Made by a program: the position numbers and the translations under genes. Shown piece after piece: positions 46,001 through 57,915 of a stretch of DNA of 64,000 bases (positions within the stretch are counted from its first letter, which is position 1; each line of letters starts with the position of its first letter). The notes below the pieces were generated by a model. That model saw nothing but the letters and a program-made list of their open reading frames with translations. It made no database searches and was not told the DNA's origin. The DNA lies in assembly GCA_029706075.1 (NCBI GenBank), contig JAINUG010000148.1, positions 1,077,501 through 1,141,500 on the forward strand, written 5' to 3'. Origin of the DNA: Aldrovandia affinis. Lineage: Eukaryota; Chordata; Actinopteri; Notacanthiformes; Halosauridae.

Positions 46001-47546
46001 CTGCGGAATCTTGGCGTTGCTAAGGAAACATTAGAGAACAATGTATTGGGCAGTCCTCTGGAATGCTTGCGTTTCCTTTATTTTATGGACAGCCCTAGCC
46101 TAATAGGAAAAGGGAGCTCCTTCCATGACGTGAAAGTGTCATCAATGAGTCACTGGAAGAGACAGCGTGTGTGGGTTTCACTGGGTTTCATGGGGGATAC
46201 CTGGATTCCTGGAGAGTTCGAGATCCGATCTGATATTTGAGATTGGATCTGAGAGCTGTGGCGGGGGGGAGGGAGGATTGCCCATGGAATCAGGTGGCGC
46301 TTTTTGTGCTGCAGCAGATTAAGTGTTATGCGTACATTCTTTTAGCCATTTAGAAGACTTAATATGACTGGAACAGACATCTACTCATCAACAGTACAAT
46401 ATGTGCAATGTGTTACAGATTTTTTGTATTAGTGAAAATTGCTCAAGTTGGCCAATATGACTCAGAAGACGTGACTCAATGTGACTCAGAAGAAAAAAAA
46501 TATCACAGATTTGTGAAAAGGGCTTTCAATTATTCCATTTCATATGTGTATATGTGTGTATGAGAGAGAGAAAGATAGAGTGTGTGCTTTTTTAGAAGTC
46601 TACCATCTAGGCTAGATTGCCAGCCCACTGCTATCCTATGTGCTGTGCATCCAGTTTTGTCATGGTAACAGTGCTCAGATCAGGTAAGTTGAACCTCAGT
46701 CCTTGAATTACCCTTTTTCTGTCTCCTTAGGTCACTTTTGTTTTGTTTTGTTTTTGCCGTCAGGCTGGCTGTCTAATCCCTTTTTCGGGGAGTTGGGTGG
46801 TGGTGGGGGGGGTGACCAAGAGCACAAGGAGGCCCTGTCTGTAGTTGGGGGCACACTGCATTCCCCATCAGTGCTGCCCTGCGCTCTCATTTCATCTGGG
46901 GGCACTTAGGTTGGCGCAAACGTTTGTATCAGGCAGTGTCAAAGTCAACCTCAGAGGTCTGTGCCAAATGTGCCAGTGGGACACGTTGGCACAGTCTGGA
47001 AACACTTGTCAAAGTCAGCACACATATAAACCCGTTGCGAAGATGGATTCAAGATTTCAGGACCACCTGCGTGAGAGAGTGAGAGCAAAATAAATAAATG
47101 TTGCAGGGACAGGAACAGAGGGGTTATAGTTGGGAGGGAGGGGGGCAGAGGCCTTAATTCACCACTGTGGCTAAATTTACACTGAATGGGAGAGTGTGGA
47201 GAGACTGTTTGAAAAAGGATACGAATGCCATACTTGCTTTTCAGCACATTTTCAAGCGAAACAAATTAAAGGGAATTCTAGCATTGCTGAAGTTCTTGGT
47301 GTTTTTAAAGGTTTTTCACGACCCTGACAGTGAAGTGCTTATCATTGGTGCAAAGCTGAACACCAGTCTGATTGTGTGCTTGAGTGAGTGAATGTGTGTG
47401 CAACTGTACTAGCCTTTGATAGTGTGTGTGTGTGTGCGTGTGTGTGAGTATTTGTGACTATGTGTGAGTATGTGTATGTATGTATTTTTCTTTTGAGGCA
47501 AAACAAAGCAACCATTTTCATTGTGTGTGTTTGTGTGTATATGTAA
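43079..47546. other. Intergenic sequence
   Basis: No gene. 43971-44010 (GATAGATCAATTTTATTCAT, CCCCAGGGGGGG) resembles a reverse-oriented retroposon tail. 45240-45290 has degenerate TACAATC repeats. 46799-46817 is G-rich. ORFs are short and without motifs. Confidence 0.35.
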
Positions 47547-47640
47547 GTGCTTTAGGGGGAAAGAGAGCATGTCCTTGACTGTGTGTGTGTGTTTGAATGC
47601 TTTGGGGGAAAGAGAGCAGCGATCCATGACAGTGTGCAGA
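47420..47640. repeat. GT-rich region with 50-bp tandem duplication
   Basis: A GT-rich tract is followed by two related units: TGCTTTAGGGGGAAAGAGAG (from 47548) and TGCTTTGGGGGAAAGAGAG (from 47598). Each is followed by a GACTGTGTGTG or GACAGTGTGC block, giving a 50-bp period. Confidence 0.7.
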
Positions 47641-48960
47641 AATCTGATCTGGGCAACAGCAGTAGTGCCCCTCTCTTCCCTCTGTCTGTGTCCATCGCCC
47701 TTCTGATGCCTCAAACACATGTCTGCATCATGCAGCTGTGAGCTACTCAGCAGGTTGGGTTTGGGGGGGCGTGAGTACCCAGAGCTGAAGGAGAGGCAGT
47801 TGAAGGAGATGCAGTCTATGGTATATGCCTTCTGGCAACACATCTGAAAATATGCAACAAGCAAAGGCTGAAGAAAATACATGCACACACACATGCGTGC
47901 TCACACGCCCAGATACACAAAAGGCAAGACACGCACGTGCCAAAACAGACGAGCCAACTCTGCAAGACCTGTTGCATTTAATGCTGGTTGAATCAAAAAA
48001 AAAGGCAGGCTCAGCCAGGGGAGAGGTTCAGTGCTCAGACAGGTGAAGCCAAAGGTGAATTCTTCAGCAGCGAGACTGGCCCTGCTTTTCCACAGGACAG
48101 AGCAGAGTAGAGCGTGGAAGAAGAGCGCACATGGAGAGCATCTGGGGGGGCCGTGCACCCTCGGGGAGGTAACATTACTACAACGCAGTCATGTTCCCAA
48201 ACCAAACACACGAAAATGGAAACAAACAAAAAAAGACTGTCAAAGTTGATACCGACATCCAGTCGCAGTCTAGTCAGACTGGCGTTTTTTTAAGAGCTTG
48301 CGGTTGACACGGACATGTTGAGTGGAAGCTCTGAACAAGCGCTGAAGGATCCCCTAGTTGTTGCCTTTCATGCCCTGTTTGTTTACAGGCAAGCAGTTAC
48401 CAAGCGAGGCTGTTGACAGTCAGATTTACTGAATTTGAATAAACAGAGCGACAGAGAAAGGGAAAAGAATGGCAGGTAAAGCATACCTTGCTTGACTGAC
48501 AGAGTATATGTCAAATGTGGTATTATAGAGAAACCACATCAACAATAAATACAGGATTCCTTTCCAGCCTACAGCTGCCGGCATTGTCCCATGTCTTTTA
48601 TTTTATCTCCTGCACCCTCTCTATTGTTGGAGGCTGAGCAAAAATTCAGCTCAACTCAGCTATGTGTGCTCCTAAATATACTCAAGTGCCAGTTCTTCCA
48701 AGAGGTGTGTCAAACACTCCACAGTTGAAACAAGACAAAAACACATGAGCACATTCAGAGCAGTGTACATTTCTTGGCCTAAATGATTTGCCCCCCACCA
48801 CCCCCCATTCCACTTCCTGATTTTGAGTACGTGGTGTTTGACTTACTTGAGAGGATCCTCTTTAGAGACTTTGACCGTGGTTCAGAGGTCCAACATCGCT
48901 GTACGGGCTTCCAGCTGTTCCAGTGTCTCCCTGTTCTCCTGTACGCACATCCTCAAGAGC
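47641..48960. other. Intergenic sequence
   Basis: No gene seen. The 161-residue minus-strand ORF running from 47894 to 47409 owes its length to His/Thr-rich translation of the GT repeat. Confidence 0.4.
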
Positions 48961-49101
48961 AAAAGTGGGAAGAGCAGCGTACTGAGGAACAGCAGCGTCA
49001 AACCCCCGGGGGGGGGGGCAGCATCAATCTACTGAGGAACAGCAGCATTAAACTACTATGGAAGAGTAGCGTTGAAGTACTAAGGAACAGTAGTTTAATT
49101 C
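48961..49101. repeat. 24-bp minisatellite with C5G11 interruption
   Basis: Four units of TACTGAGGAACAGCAGC-type sequence, each 24 bp: 48980-49003, 49030-49053, 49054-49077 and 49078-49101; the last three are contiguous. A degenerate unit may precede (about 48965-48979). Between the first and second units lies C5G11 at 49003-49018. Because 24 is a multiple of three, the plus frame reads an 8-residue repeat (LLRNSSIK, LLWKSSVE, VLRNSSLI), but there is no evidence that it is translated. Confidence 0.8.
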
Positions 49102-50847
49102 TGTTAAACTATAGGAAGATAAGGTGATCACTGGCTGGCAGACATAATGAAAAACTAAATATTCAATAGAAATGAATACCCACATTGGTAGAAAAATGTC
49201 ACTTAAACCCTCATGTTTGGCAATGCTGAAATGGAATACCTTAGAAGCCCAGAAACAACCGAGGGAGACAATCTGAAGTCTCTGATCCCTATACAAAATG
49301 TACCATTGCATGTTACTGAACAACTCACAACCTCTTAGGGTTTTAGGCATTTAAAATAGTATAATCTGTTTAGGATTTTATAAATAAAACATTGAGATGC
49401 AGGGATAATAGATATCTATTTAAAGCATTTTTGATTTCTGAGAGAATTCAATCCTGCACAAGGTACATGAGCTTTCTGTGCCCACAGGTTGTCATCATAA
49501 CTATTAATGTCATTATAAATGTCAGTTCACCATTTACAACATTTTCCAATAAATTATACCATCTTGGATTATTCATAAAATATCATGTATCTGTATTTTT
49601 ATGTGAAGACACTCAATATGATTAATTTATTTGTTGAAATGATTGGGCTATTCAGAATATTATGTAACATGCTTTATTGGAATGAAAATACACAAACTGA
49701 AAATGGAGGGCAAAAATGATGTAAAGAGGGATATGCTATATGAACTCCAGATGCACTCCACATGTTCTCTGACATTTTACAATGACACGTTTGGTTCATT
49801 TGGATGTTAATATTTCAACCTCAACCATAATGCCTTGTTCAAAATGATTTTTAACATAAACAGAACCAAACTACAACACATTATAAAAAAATGAATGCAT
49901 AGTTTTTGGTCACAGCCTGTCATTTAACTAAGAGGTGTTTTTCATTGATGATCCTGGACCACAAGGATAACCTGTTTGATCTGCTTTGCATTTGGCAGGT
50001 CATCAATAAGACAATCATTTCCTTCTGTAGAGGTACTGATTTGTGATATATATTATTAATTATTCCTTCTATAATTGTACACGGCGCCACCTTTGTCAAA
50101 CAATTTGACAGGTCGCATTCAATAAACAAACCTTCCATGATTTACTGCTCATGGTGTTGTGTCTTATCAATGATGATGTCCCCTGACATGTCTGTTGGCA
50201 TATTTCAGTCTTGCCTTGTCATCACCTTGTCATTTCATATGATTATCCTCAGATTCACATTATTAGATAGGCTTGTATGTATCTACAGAGATGCAAAAAT
50301 GATTTCAAGTGAAAATATTTAGAATTTTTTTATATATATTTTTTTAACATATTTTTGACACTTTCTTTGTAAGCTATATTATTTATTTTTGAAATATATT
50401 TTTTGATGTATATTCTGTGTATATCTACAGGTTTATGCGCTAGCATGGCATATTTACCTTTATGTAAAAGTATATGTTTCTCCTATCACCTTAAACCTTT
50501 CCCCTAACCCCATCATTTGATGTCTACCCACCACCTGAGCTTATTCGTGATTATATCTGGAAGGTCTGCCAGGAGTTTTACCCTGGACAACCACTGTCAG
50601 GAAGAGATGACTTCATAGAGTGGCAGAGCAGCATTAGCTCAAGGACCTTGGGAATACATGGGGGGTGGATGAGATCAGTCAGCCAATATGAGGCGTTATC
50701 CAAAAATGAGTGCATGCACGTATAGTCATACTTGCGTGAAGTGAAAATGAGGTAACTGTCTATTGTGTCTTGCTCACTGATTTCTTCATTAACACAGTGA
50801 AACCTGACTTTTCCATATTGTGCTATCATCACTTGGGATAAAAGCAT
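49102..50847. other. Intergenic sequence, AT-rich
   Basis: No gene or named repeat. 50320-50420 is nearly pure AT. Confidence 0.4.
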
Positions 50848-51060
50848 CTGTCAAATGAATACATGAAACATAATAAAAGTAGTAAAAAATCTACTCTGTC
50901 ACCTTCTCAAATGATGAAAACAATAACACAGTGAATGACTTTTTCATTTGACTGTCAAATGAATACATGAAACATAATAAAAATAATAAATAATAACTGA
51001 AAACATCTTCCTCACATTTCTTGGTCATCAACTCTGTCACCTTCCCAGATGATGAAAACA
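50848..51060. repeat. Imperfect ~104-bp tandem duplication
   Basis: CTGTCAAATGAATACATGAA (continuing ACATAATAAAA) occurs at 50848-50878 and 50952-50982. CTCTGTCACCTTCTCAAATG near 50894 recurs as CTCTGTCACCTTCCCAGATG near 51031, so the second unit has expanded. Confidence 0.75.
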
Positions 51061-52258
51061 CAAAGAATATTTGCATTCAGTCGACACACAGAGGCATGGA
51101 ACTCAGCGATAGAAACAAAAGTTGAATGATTGGATTGGAGAACCATTGTTATTTGAAAGTTGGGATATTGTGATTAAAGCTTGAATTAAGATGAATTAAA
51201 AGGTTGTGCAGTTAAACAGATTACTCTCCTCTGTAAGTGGGAGCTCTTTGTATAACTTGGCTGTGTTTGGAACATGCCTGTGGTCTCTGATTACAGCCAG
51301 TGCAAGGCCAGGGAGAGCTCCCTGTCCATCTGAGACCTTAATCCTTCACTGGCCTTTCCTACTGTTTATTTGTCTTATGTCTGAGCACTGTGGTCCCCGC
51401 CTCTCTCTCGCTCTGCTTTATTGCATGCGCTGTGTTAAAATTAATTCTACTAGAGCAAGGTTCATACGTTGATTGCGTGCTGTTGCGAAAACGACACATC
51501 TATCACATTTTTGTATGTACTATTTTGTAATGGCCTTGCAATTATCAAGTCATATAATCCACGATGTCTCAAAGGTATGTGTTTTAGTAATGCAAACTAT
51601 TTCTCTTGCAGTGTCAGTGCATGAACCGAGCAAGTAAATCAAACTCCAAAATATGCACATTTCTTTTTTTTTGCATAACTATCCTTTGAGATTTTCGCAC
51701 AGAGGGAAAGCAGTCATTTTGGTCTCTTAAAAGAGCAAAGAACCAGTTACCAGGGGTGGAGATGTTACATCCTAACCTCATGTATGCCTCCAGGCTGTGA
51801 ACCAAATCCATGGTGGAAAAGACAAACACCACAATACTGGTAAAAGGGTGAGCCATATTCCAGATTAAAATAGAGGGAAATTTGTACATAAATCAGAAAC
51901 ATGTAATCTATGAAATTTTTGTCATTTTGGAATGGTTGCATGGTGATTGCAGGAGTGGGAAGGTGTAAATTCGTCTCTGTCAAAAAAAGAGTCAAACTGC
52001 TGAACAAATGAAACACTGCCCTCAACACACACACAGGTTTGCAATCAGTAATCTACTTGACCACTTGCCCTTATCTACCAGCTCTCCCATTGTCCAGTTT
52101 CCAGTCTACGCTCTCCTCTGATGTGCAGAGAGCGGCTGACATTGATGCAGTACGTCAGATGCACTCCGGACCTCCCTGGAATAAACCTCAATGTCCAACT
52201 ACATTGAAATGGTTACGAATTAACAGGTGGATGACCTTTATAACCAATGTTATAAAAA
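51061..52258. other. Intergenic sequence
   Basis: No gene or repeat recognised. Confidence 0.4.
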
Positions 52259-52435
52259 GGGCGGCAGTCTGATGAAGTGGTCAAGGAACTTGGCTTGTAT
52301 CCAGAAGGTTGCAGGTTTAGGTTCCTGTCGGGTGCAGCTGTTGTACCTCTGAACAAGGTGCTTAACCTTCTTTGAAAAAGAGATGCCAATCTCAACGTGA
52401 CTACTGTGGTTAAATAAAGGATAAATACAAAATAA
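52259..52435 (+). repeat. tRNA-derived SINE
   Basis: Head GGGCGGCAGTCTGATGAAGT and GGTCAAGGAACTTGG (A-box region), B-box-like GGTTGCAGGTTTAGGTTCC, body TTGTACCTCTGAACAAGGTG and CTTAACC, tail GGTTAAATAAAGGATAAATA. The body block is the same type as in the SINE at 10183-10406, but the tail differs. Confidence 0.7.
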
Positions 52436-52537
52436 TAATTTGCTCAAGGAAATACTGTATTTAGAATATATGCTTGAAAGGATAATGTGTCAGATGCAAA
52501 TGTGTCTTTGATAAGGGCATCAGCCACAAAATAATGT

Positions 52538-52889
52538 CTCATCTCATCGTCTAAGCCGCTTATTCCTGGTCAGGGTCGCGGGGGGGCTGGAGCCTATCCC
52601 AGCATACATAGGGGCGAGAGGCAGGAATAAACCCTGGACAGGTCACCAATCCATCACAGGGCACACACACCATTCACTCACACGCTCATACCTACGGGCA
52701 ATTTAAACTCTCCAATTAGACTAACGTGCATGTCTTTGGACTGTGGGAGGAAACCGGAGTACCCGGAGGAAACCCACGCGGACACGGGGAGAACATGCAA
52801 ACTTCACACAGAAAGGCCCCCGGCCTGGATTCGAACCCGAGACCTTCTTGCTGTGAGGCGACAGTGCTATCCACTACACCACCGTGCCG
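52538..52889 (-). repeat. Full-length tRNA-derived SINE with 14-bp target duplication
   Basis: On the minus strand: head CGGCACGGTGGTGTAGTGGA, B box GGGTTCGAATCC, conserved body GTTTGCATGTTCTCCCCGTG, GTGGGTTTCCTCCGGGTAC and CCACAGTCCAAAGACATGCA, and an end GCTGGGATAGGCTCCAGCCC followed by AATAAGCGGCTTAGACGATG. This layout is a well-known fish SINE superfamily with an L2-type tail (established knowledge). CCACAAAATAATGT lies at 52524-52537 and again at 52890-52903: a perfect 14-bp target-site duplication, so the copy is complete and fairly recent. Confidence 0.9.
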
Positions 52890-52903
52890 CCACAAAATAA
52901 TGT

Positions 52904-54720
52904 GTTGGACATAATACATTAGTGTCATGTCAAATATATTTCATCTTATGGCTTTGTCTGAGACCTGGTAGCAAATCAGTTGGGGGGGAAAAGCTGCATG
53001 ACGTTAGCTACATGTTTTTCCTTTCCTGGACACCACATTATACACTACACACACTATATACAGTATATCTGAAGCAATCCCACTCCCACCACTATACTGT
53101 GCAGAGGTGGCTATTTTAGATTGATGCTTCTCTTTCTAGACAACAGTAAACAACACGCACAGTAGTGCAAGCAAGCAAACTGCACCAAACAACTTTAGTG
53201 CAGTGGACTACAGCTGTAATACAGTAGAAACCTTATAAGGGTCTTGGGAAGCAACTGTAGTCATTGCTGTGGTGCATAGTGAGACCAAATAGAACAGTAA
53301 AACCCATGAGTCTTGAGAAGAGGGAAGGTAATTTTCATTAATTTATGAGGAAGCACACACAGTGTGTCCATAAAGTATATACCCCCCATATGTAAGCACA
53401 GCATAAGCAACAAATCTCACTTGTATACAGGAAGGCCTTCTTTCCATTGTGTCCTCGATCACCACAGAAAGATTAACGGTCATTGGTGGCTATAAAGTTT
53501 TTGTGGGTGCCTTCATTCCTCTTTTTCTATTTTGAGATTCAACGAGTTCTTGCATTATTTACAGATTTCTTCCCACTGCTCCAACATGAAGATTCATTAC
53601 CACACCTCACCTCACAACGTTATTCGCAGCAAAGCAAAGCAAAGCAAAGCAAAGCAAAGCAAAGCAAAGCAAAGCAAAGCAAAGCAAAGCCTAGCTCTGA
53701 TTTAAATCTGTAAATGACATATTCCCAAAGTTCCATCAAGCTTTTTGGCATTGTGCTATCTAATGATACCATCTCATGAACACAATTCAGTGCTTTTCCA
53801 TTCAGATTTGGGCACCTTGGTGACATGGCAGTCAGAGCTGTCTGTATAACAGGTCCCCCCTTTAATATGGCAAGTGCTTTCTCTCAGATAAGATGGTCTT
53901 TAACTTTGTTCCAAATATTGCTGCAGTACATTATCTCTGTATGGATGCCACACAGCCAAAGCAGCATCCCACAGTGTTTTAGAATGTAGGAGTTATACCA
54001 ATCTTGCCTCTGAGGGACTTACTTAATGGAAATGCCATATAATTCATTACACAAATTGTCAAAACACTGATTTGACTAAACAATTCCCACTTATTTGCCA
54101 AATTGTGATTCTAGTCACTGAAGATGCTTGTGTTAATTTGTGTGTGTAAAATATCTGTGCATTTATTTATTTATTTTTCCCGCCAAGGGTAGGTTGGGTT
54201 TAAGTCAGGGTTCCCTTGGGTAACCAGCACATTGGTTCCTCTGAGCAATGCACCAGGCACACACAGGCTACCAGCTTTCACCAGAGAGAGACGTGCCTCT
54301 CCGGCGATCAGCGCTAACGCTTTTATAGCCCTGGCTGTAGTGTGCAAAAATAGTGACTGGGTCGCAGCAAAGTGCATCAACTTACAAATAAATGTAAGTG
54401 TTACTTATTTTCTTCAAATACACAGTTTGACAAGTTCAGCGGTCACCAAAATTAAACTAAACAAACACCTGCTTATCTTATCAGTAAGTCAAAGTTAAAG
54501 CCAAATGCTGATTGAGTCCAGGCCATGGACTACAGGACCGCAAAAGGAATTAAGTAGAGCGCTGCGTTTTAACACATTGGGTATGTCCATGGGGTTCAGG
54601 TGGCAGGCAATGAATTTGAAATCCACTATGCATCTCTGTAGCCACTCCAACTGAACATTGCTTTGACACTGACACTGCTTTATGATTACTTATATAAAAA
54701 GGAACAAATCAGAATGATTT
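52904..54720. other. Intergenic sequence with AAAGC array
   Basis: No gene. GTGTGTCCATAAAGTATATA at about 53361-53380 looks like a possible mariner terminus but has no partner. Confidence 0.35.
53631..53690. repeat. (AAAGC)12 pentanucleotide array
   Basis: Twelve perfect AAAGC units with no interruptions. The short Lys/Gln/Ser-rich and Ala/Leu/Cys/Phe-rich ORFs across it are translations of the array. Confidence 0.95.
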
Positions 54721-54721
54721 T

Positions 54722-54800
54722 ATCCATATTCTTTATTTATCCAGGAGAAAAGCCCCATTGAGATTGACATCTCTTTTCCAAGGGGGATCTGGCCAAGAGA
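54722..54800. repeat. Interspersed fish repeat fragment (CTTTATTTATCCAGG type)
   Basis: CTTTATTTATCCAGGAGAAA, CCCCATTGAGATTGACATCT and AAGGGGGATCTGGCCAAGAG: blocks I know from a dispersed fish repeat. A shorter copy is inside the hAT at about 18983-19040. Confidence 0.6.
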
Positions 54801-56319
54801 GGAATATATATAAATACAAATACACAAGAGTACACAAGACAAAATGTGAACGAGACAATTTATGAATATAAAACTCATCTAATAAACATAAAGAATTTTG
54901 ATTAAAGTAAAAAGCCAGAAAAGAGAAAACAACAGCTGACTACTCACATTCTGTCACTGGTAATCAATAATGTATTATTTGCACATGACAATGAATGTCT
55001 CGAAAAATAAAATAGGCAAATGCGTATGTGTCAGTTGCCAAGGGCATCGCTTGAACTAAATTAGTAATCATTACGTAACTAATTCAATGTGAAATGAAAT
55101 TATTGTTAATGATAGCTCAACAGGTGGCTTTGTGAATAGGCTGCAACAGTGCCTTGCTGATAGATAAATTACAGGATGTAAAGACAGGTTGCCGGCAATG
55201 CAGGGTCCTGCTTGTAAGAGAGAACCAAGAGAATCCAGAGACTGCAGACAAGTATTGTAAAAGAAACATCTGGACTTTTGTCACGCTTCCAGTCATGCAT
55301 GTTCAGCACCAGGCTTTCCCCTAAATTTGACTGCAATTCATTTTTCTCATTCCTCTGTTTCCCCCTCGTCCAAAGTAATGATTAAAGTAGTGTGTTATGA
55401 GTCATGTTGAATGCCTGCGGGATGGGAATGTGAATTGAACTTCATTAATGTTTTAACAACACTTTTCAGCTCTCTGGCGTACAATACACTGTGACTATAC
55501 AAGATAGGTCACGTTTCCTTCGAATTTATTGTCAAAGAAAAGACCCCGGTCACATGCATTTTCTCAATGCAGCACATGTGTTACACAAACACGTACTGAA
55601 CTGGCACTGTTTAATTGCTCTGTGATAGTGAAATGAAGTTACCGTGATAGCCGCTGAGTAATCCAGTGAACGAGATAACAATTTCTAGGGCTGCTTTCTA
55701 AAGTGGACTATAAACTTCATTCAAGTGTTCAGTGAGTGTTTACAGTTATTACATATTGTACCTGTAATGCAATTGTAATCTTTCATACATTTACAAACAA
55801 AGTTTTGTAAAGATTTCATATATTTATTTGCAATCTCATATATTTAACACATGTTCAATTACTTAAGTGTTTCATAAATGTTTCAGCATTTTCTAAATGT
55901 TTGCCACATTATAACATTTATGACATTTTTAAAAGATTGAGGTTCTCGTGCAAATGGTAAGATAAAAGGCAAGAGGACATCTATGAAATGCATGAAAATA
56001 ACATAGACCTGCATGCACTGCATGTGGTAACTGTCCAACTAGTAAGACAGTGATCTTTAATGTGCATTGAACCATAATATGGTGTACATACAGTACATCA
56101 GCTGTACTGAAGCTCACAATGTGAATCACACTTAAATGTGGCTGTTACCGCTTGGAACAAAGACTAATCTTGACTTTAAATTTTCAATAGACACCTAAGA
56201 TGAATTTCAGGAGTTCTGCATACTGTGCTGCTAACCACTTATAATACCATATAGCCTCTACATGTGCCTGTATCATCCTTATTATATATAGCGGGATATC
56301 GGGTGTTTTTTTCATAAAC
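54801..56319. other. Intergenic sequence
   Basis: No gene or repeat recognised. Confidence 0.4.
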
Positions 56320-56350
56320 GAATGAATGAATGAATGAATGAATGAATGAA
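56320..56350. repeat. (GAAT)n microsatellite
   Basis: Seven tandem GAAT units; GAATGAATGAATG tails are common at L2-type retroposon ends, but no such body is attached. Confidence 0.85.
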
Positions 56351-56488
56351 AAACTGCAGAGATTGAGCTTCCGGTTTACCCCTTCCCTGTCCTTAAGTTT
56401 AAGAACGCTGAAAGCCATCTGGCTCAGCTGGAAGGGTATATCAGCACTGCAGATTACGTTTTCAAGAGAACCGACCGGGAGGAGGGGA

Positions 56489-56552
56489 GACAGAGAGAGC
56501 GAGAGAGAGAGAGAGAGTGAGAGAGTGAAAGAGAGAGAGAGAGAGAGAGAGA
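56489..56552. repeat. (GA)n microsatellite, interrupted
   Basis: GAGA run with a GTGAGAGAGTGAAA interruption near 56516-56530. Confidence 0.9.
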
Positions 56553-57419
56553 CCGCTTTGCATAGTAAATGTTAGCAAGACTGTTGCAACACGCACCGCG
56601 CGTTCTAAATTGGGAAGTTTCAAAAGAGACCAATACTAACTTATTACCTTAATGTCGGCTCTGCTGGATCTTTTCACACCGATGCTATGGTTACCTTTAT
56701 TACGGTAGGATCTATTTCTAGATATTCTTTTGCGTTTGTTGTTGTTTATTCTTGCTAAGGTCCGTGGGAATTGGAAGCGATTCACTTCTGATTGACAGGA
56801 CTGATTTGGCATTGCTTTTATAGTGATGCATTTGCAAAATGTGTCTTGGTATATTGCTAGTAACAATAACCTAAAGTTAAAGTTGCAGAAAAAGGACCGC
56901 TATAGCGTGTCCACCAATGAGTGGAATTTACTTTTTGAATTAGTTAGCCTATAGTTTAAAATGCAAACCGTTTGGATTGGGTAATGCAAGAACAGGTATA
57001 GCTGTGGGAGGTGGGTGATATTTAGAAACAAAAAAACCTGTTTTGACCTAATCTGGACGAAGAAGCCGAGGGCGACGACCTGTTCGCTTATGGTGCACCT
57101 AGGTATACATCTAGATGGAATGTAGAAAGCTCTGCGCAGCGCTCACTGCCCTAGGGGGAACTTAAAACCAGTACGGGCGCAGTCTTCTTACCTTACCGAG
57201 AATGCATGAATTCCTACCCATGGTGGAAAACAATAGATCCCGGGCTTTACGGGTTATTGTAACTTTTCTTCTTTTCTATTATTCAAGTCTTTCATTGCTT
57301 GCTAGGGCGGTTTGTCAAGATTTTGCCAATTTAACAGTGACTTTGGGCTACCCCATAGCGCAGTGTACATTTTAATGTATCAAAACGTCTTCCAATCTTA
57401 AAATATGTGTATATAAATT

Positions 57420-57915
57420 GTGAGAATTAAACGTGTTTACAGAGCGCATTGTTGCACAGAAGTCCGCGCACGTAAAAATGAACGCGTTTCTCGTTATTTT
57501 GAGGATGAGGCTGCCTCGTCCAACTTCAGCAGCGCCGCACTTAGAGCAGAACTACTATTTATTGGAGTAAGTTACCCGGTGTTATCATTTTGTTTCTGAA
57601 ATGGGCAAAATACTTATACAGTATAATAATGCTTATTTTCCATTGCAAAATTCGAGAAAATGAACAATCCCAAATATGGATAATCCACACAAATCTGTGG
57701 TGTAGACGGGATTGACATCCTCTTTTAGAAATGCACAGTAGGATGAGCGTGGCTTTTTGTTGGATTTTATTGAAATTGTTCGACGCCCGATTTGCAGCTT
57801 CGCCAGAAGTGTTTGATATTTCCCGTTCACCTGGCGCGCGCTCTGGACAGTCGTGTGTAGGCTTGCTTTTCACGGAGGCATGGATGATGTGTCAAATAAT
57901 TGACTTGATTTAATA
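57420..57915 (+). promoter_or_regulatory. CpG-denser segment, possible 5' region of an unidentified gene
   Basis: Two clusters of CpG (about 57460-57545 and 57778-57880) stand out from the AT-rich surroundings. A short ORF at 57731-57913 starts MHSRMSVAFCWILLKLFDAR, whose hydrophobic run could be a signal peptide. No splice donor or homology can be confirmed, and the ORF ends after 60 codons. If real, this would be a first exon or 5' UTR; it could equally be chance. Confidence 0.2.

Noticed and set aside
47409..47894. 161-residue minus-strand ORF
   Set aside because: Its length comes from the GT-rich tract (His/Thr repeats); no domain and no splice or start context.
53361..53385. Mariner-terminus-like GTGTGTCCATAAAGTATATA
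   Set aside because: No matching inverted end, TA duplication or transposase sequence found nearby.
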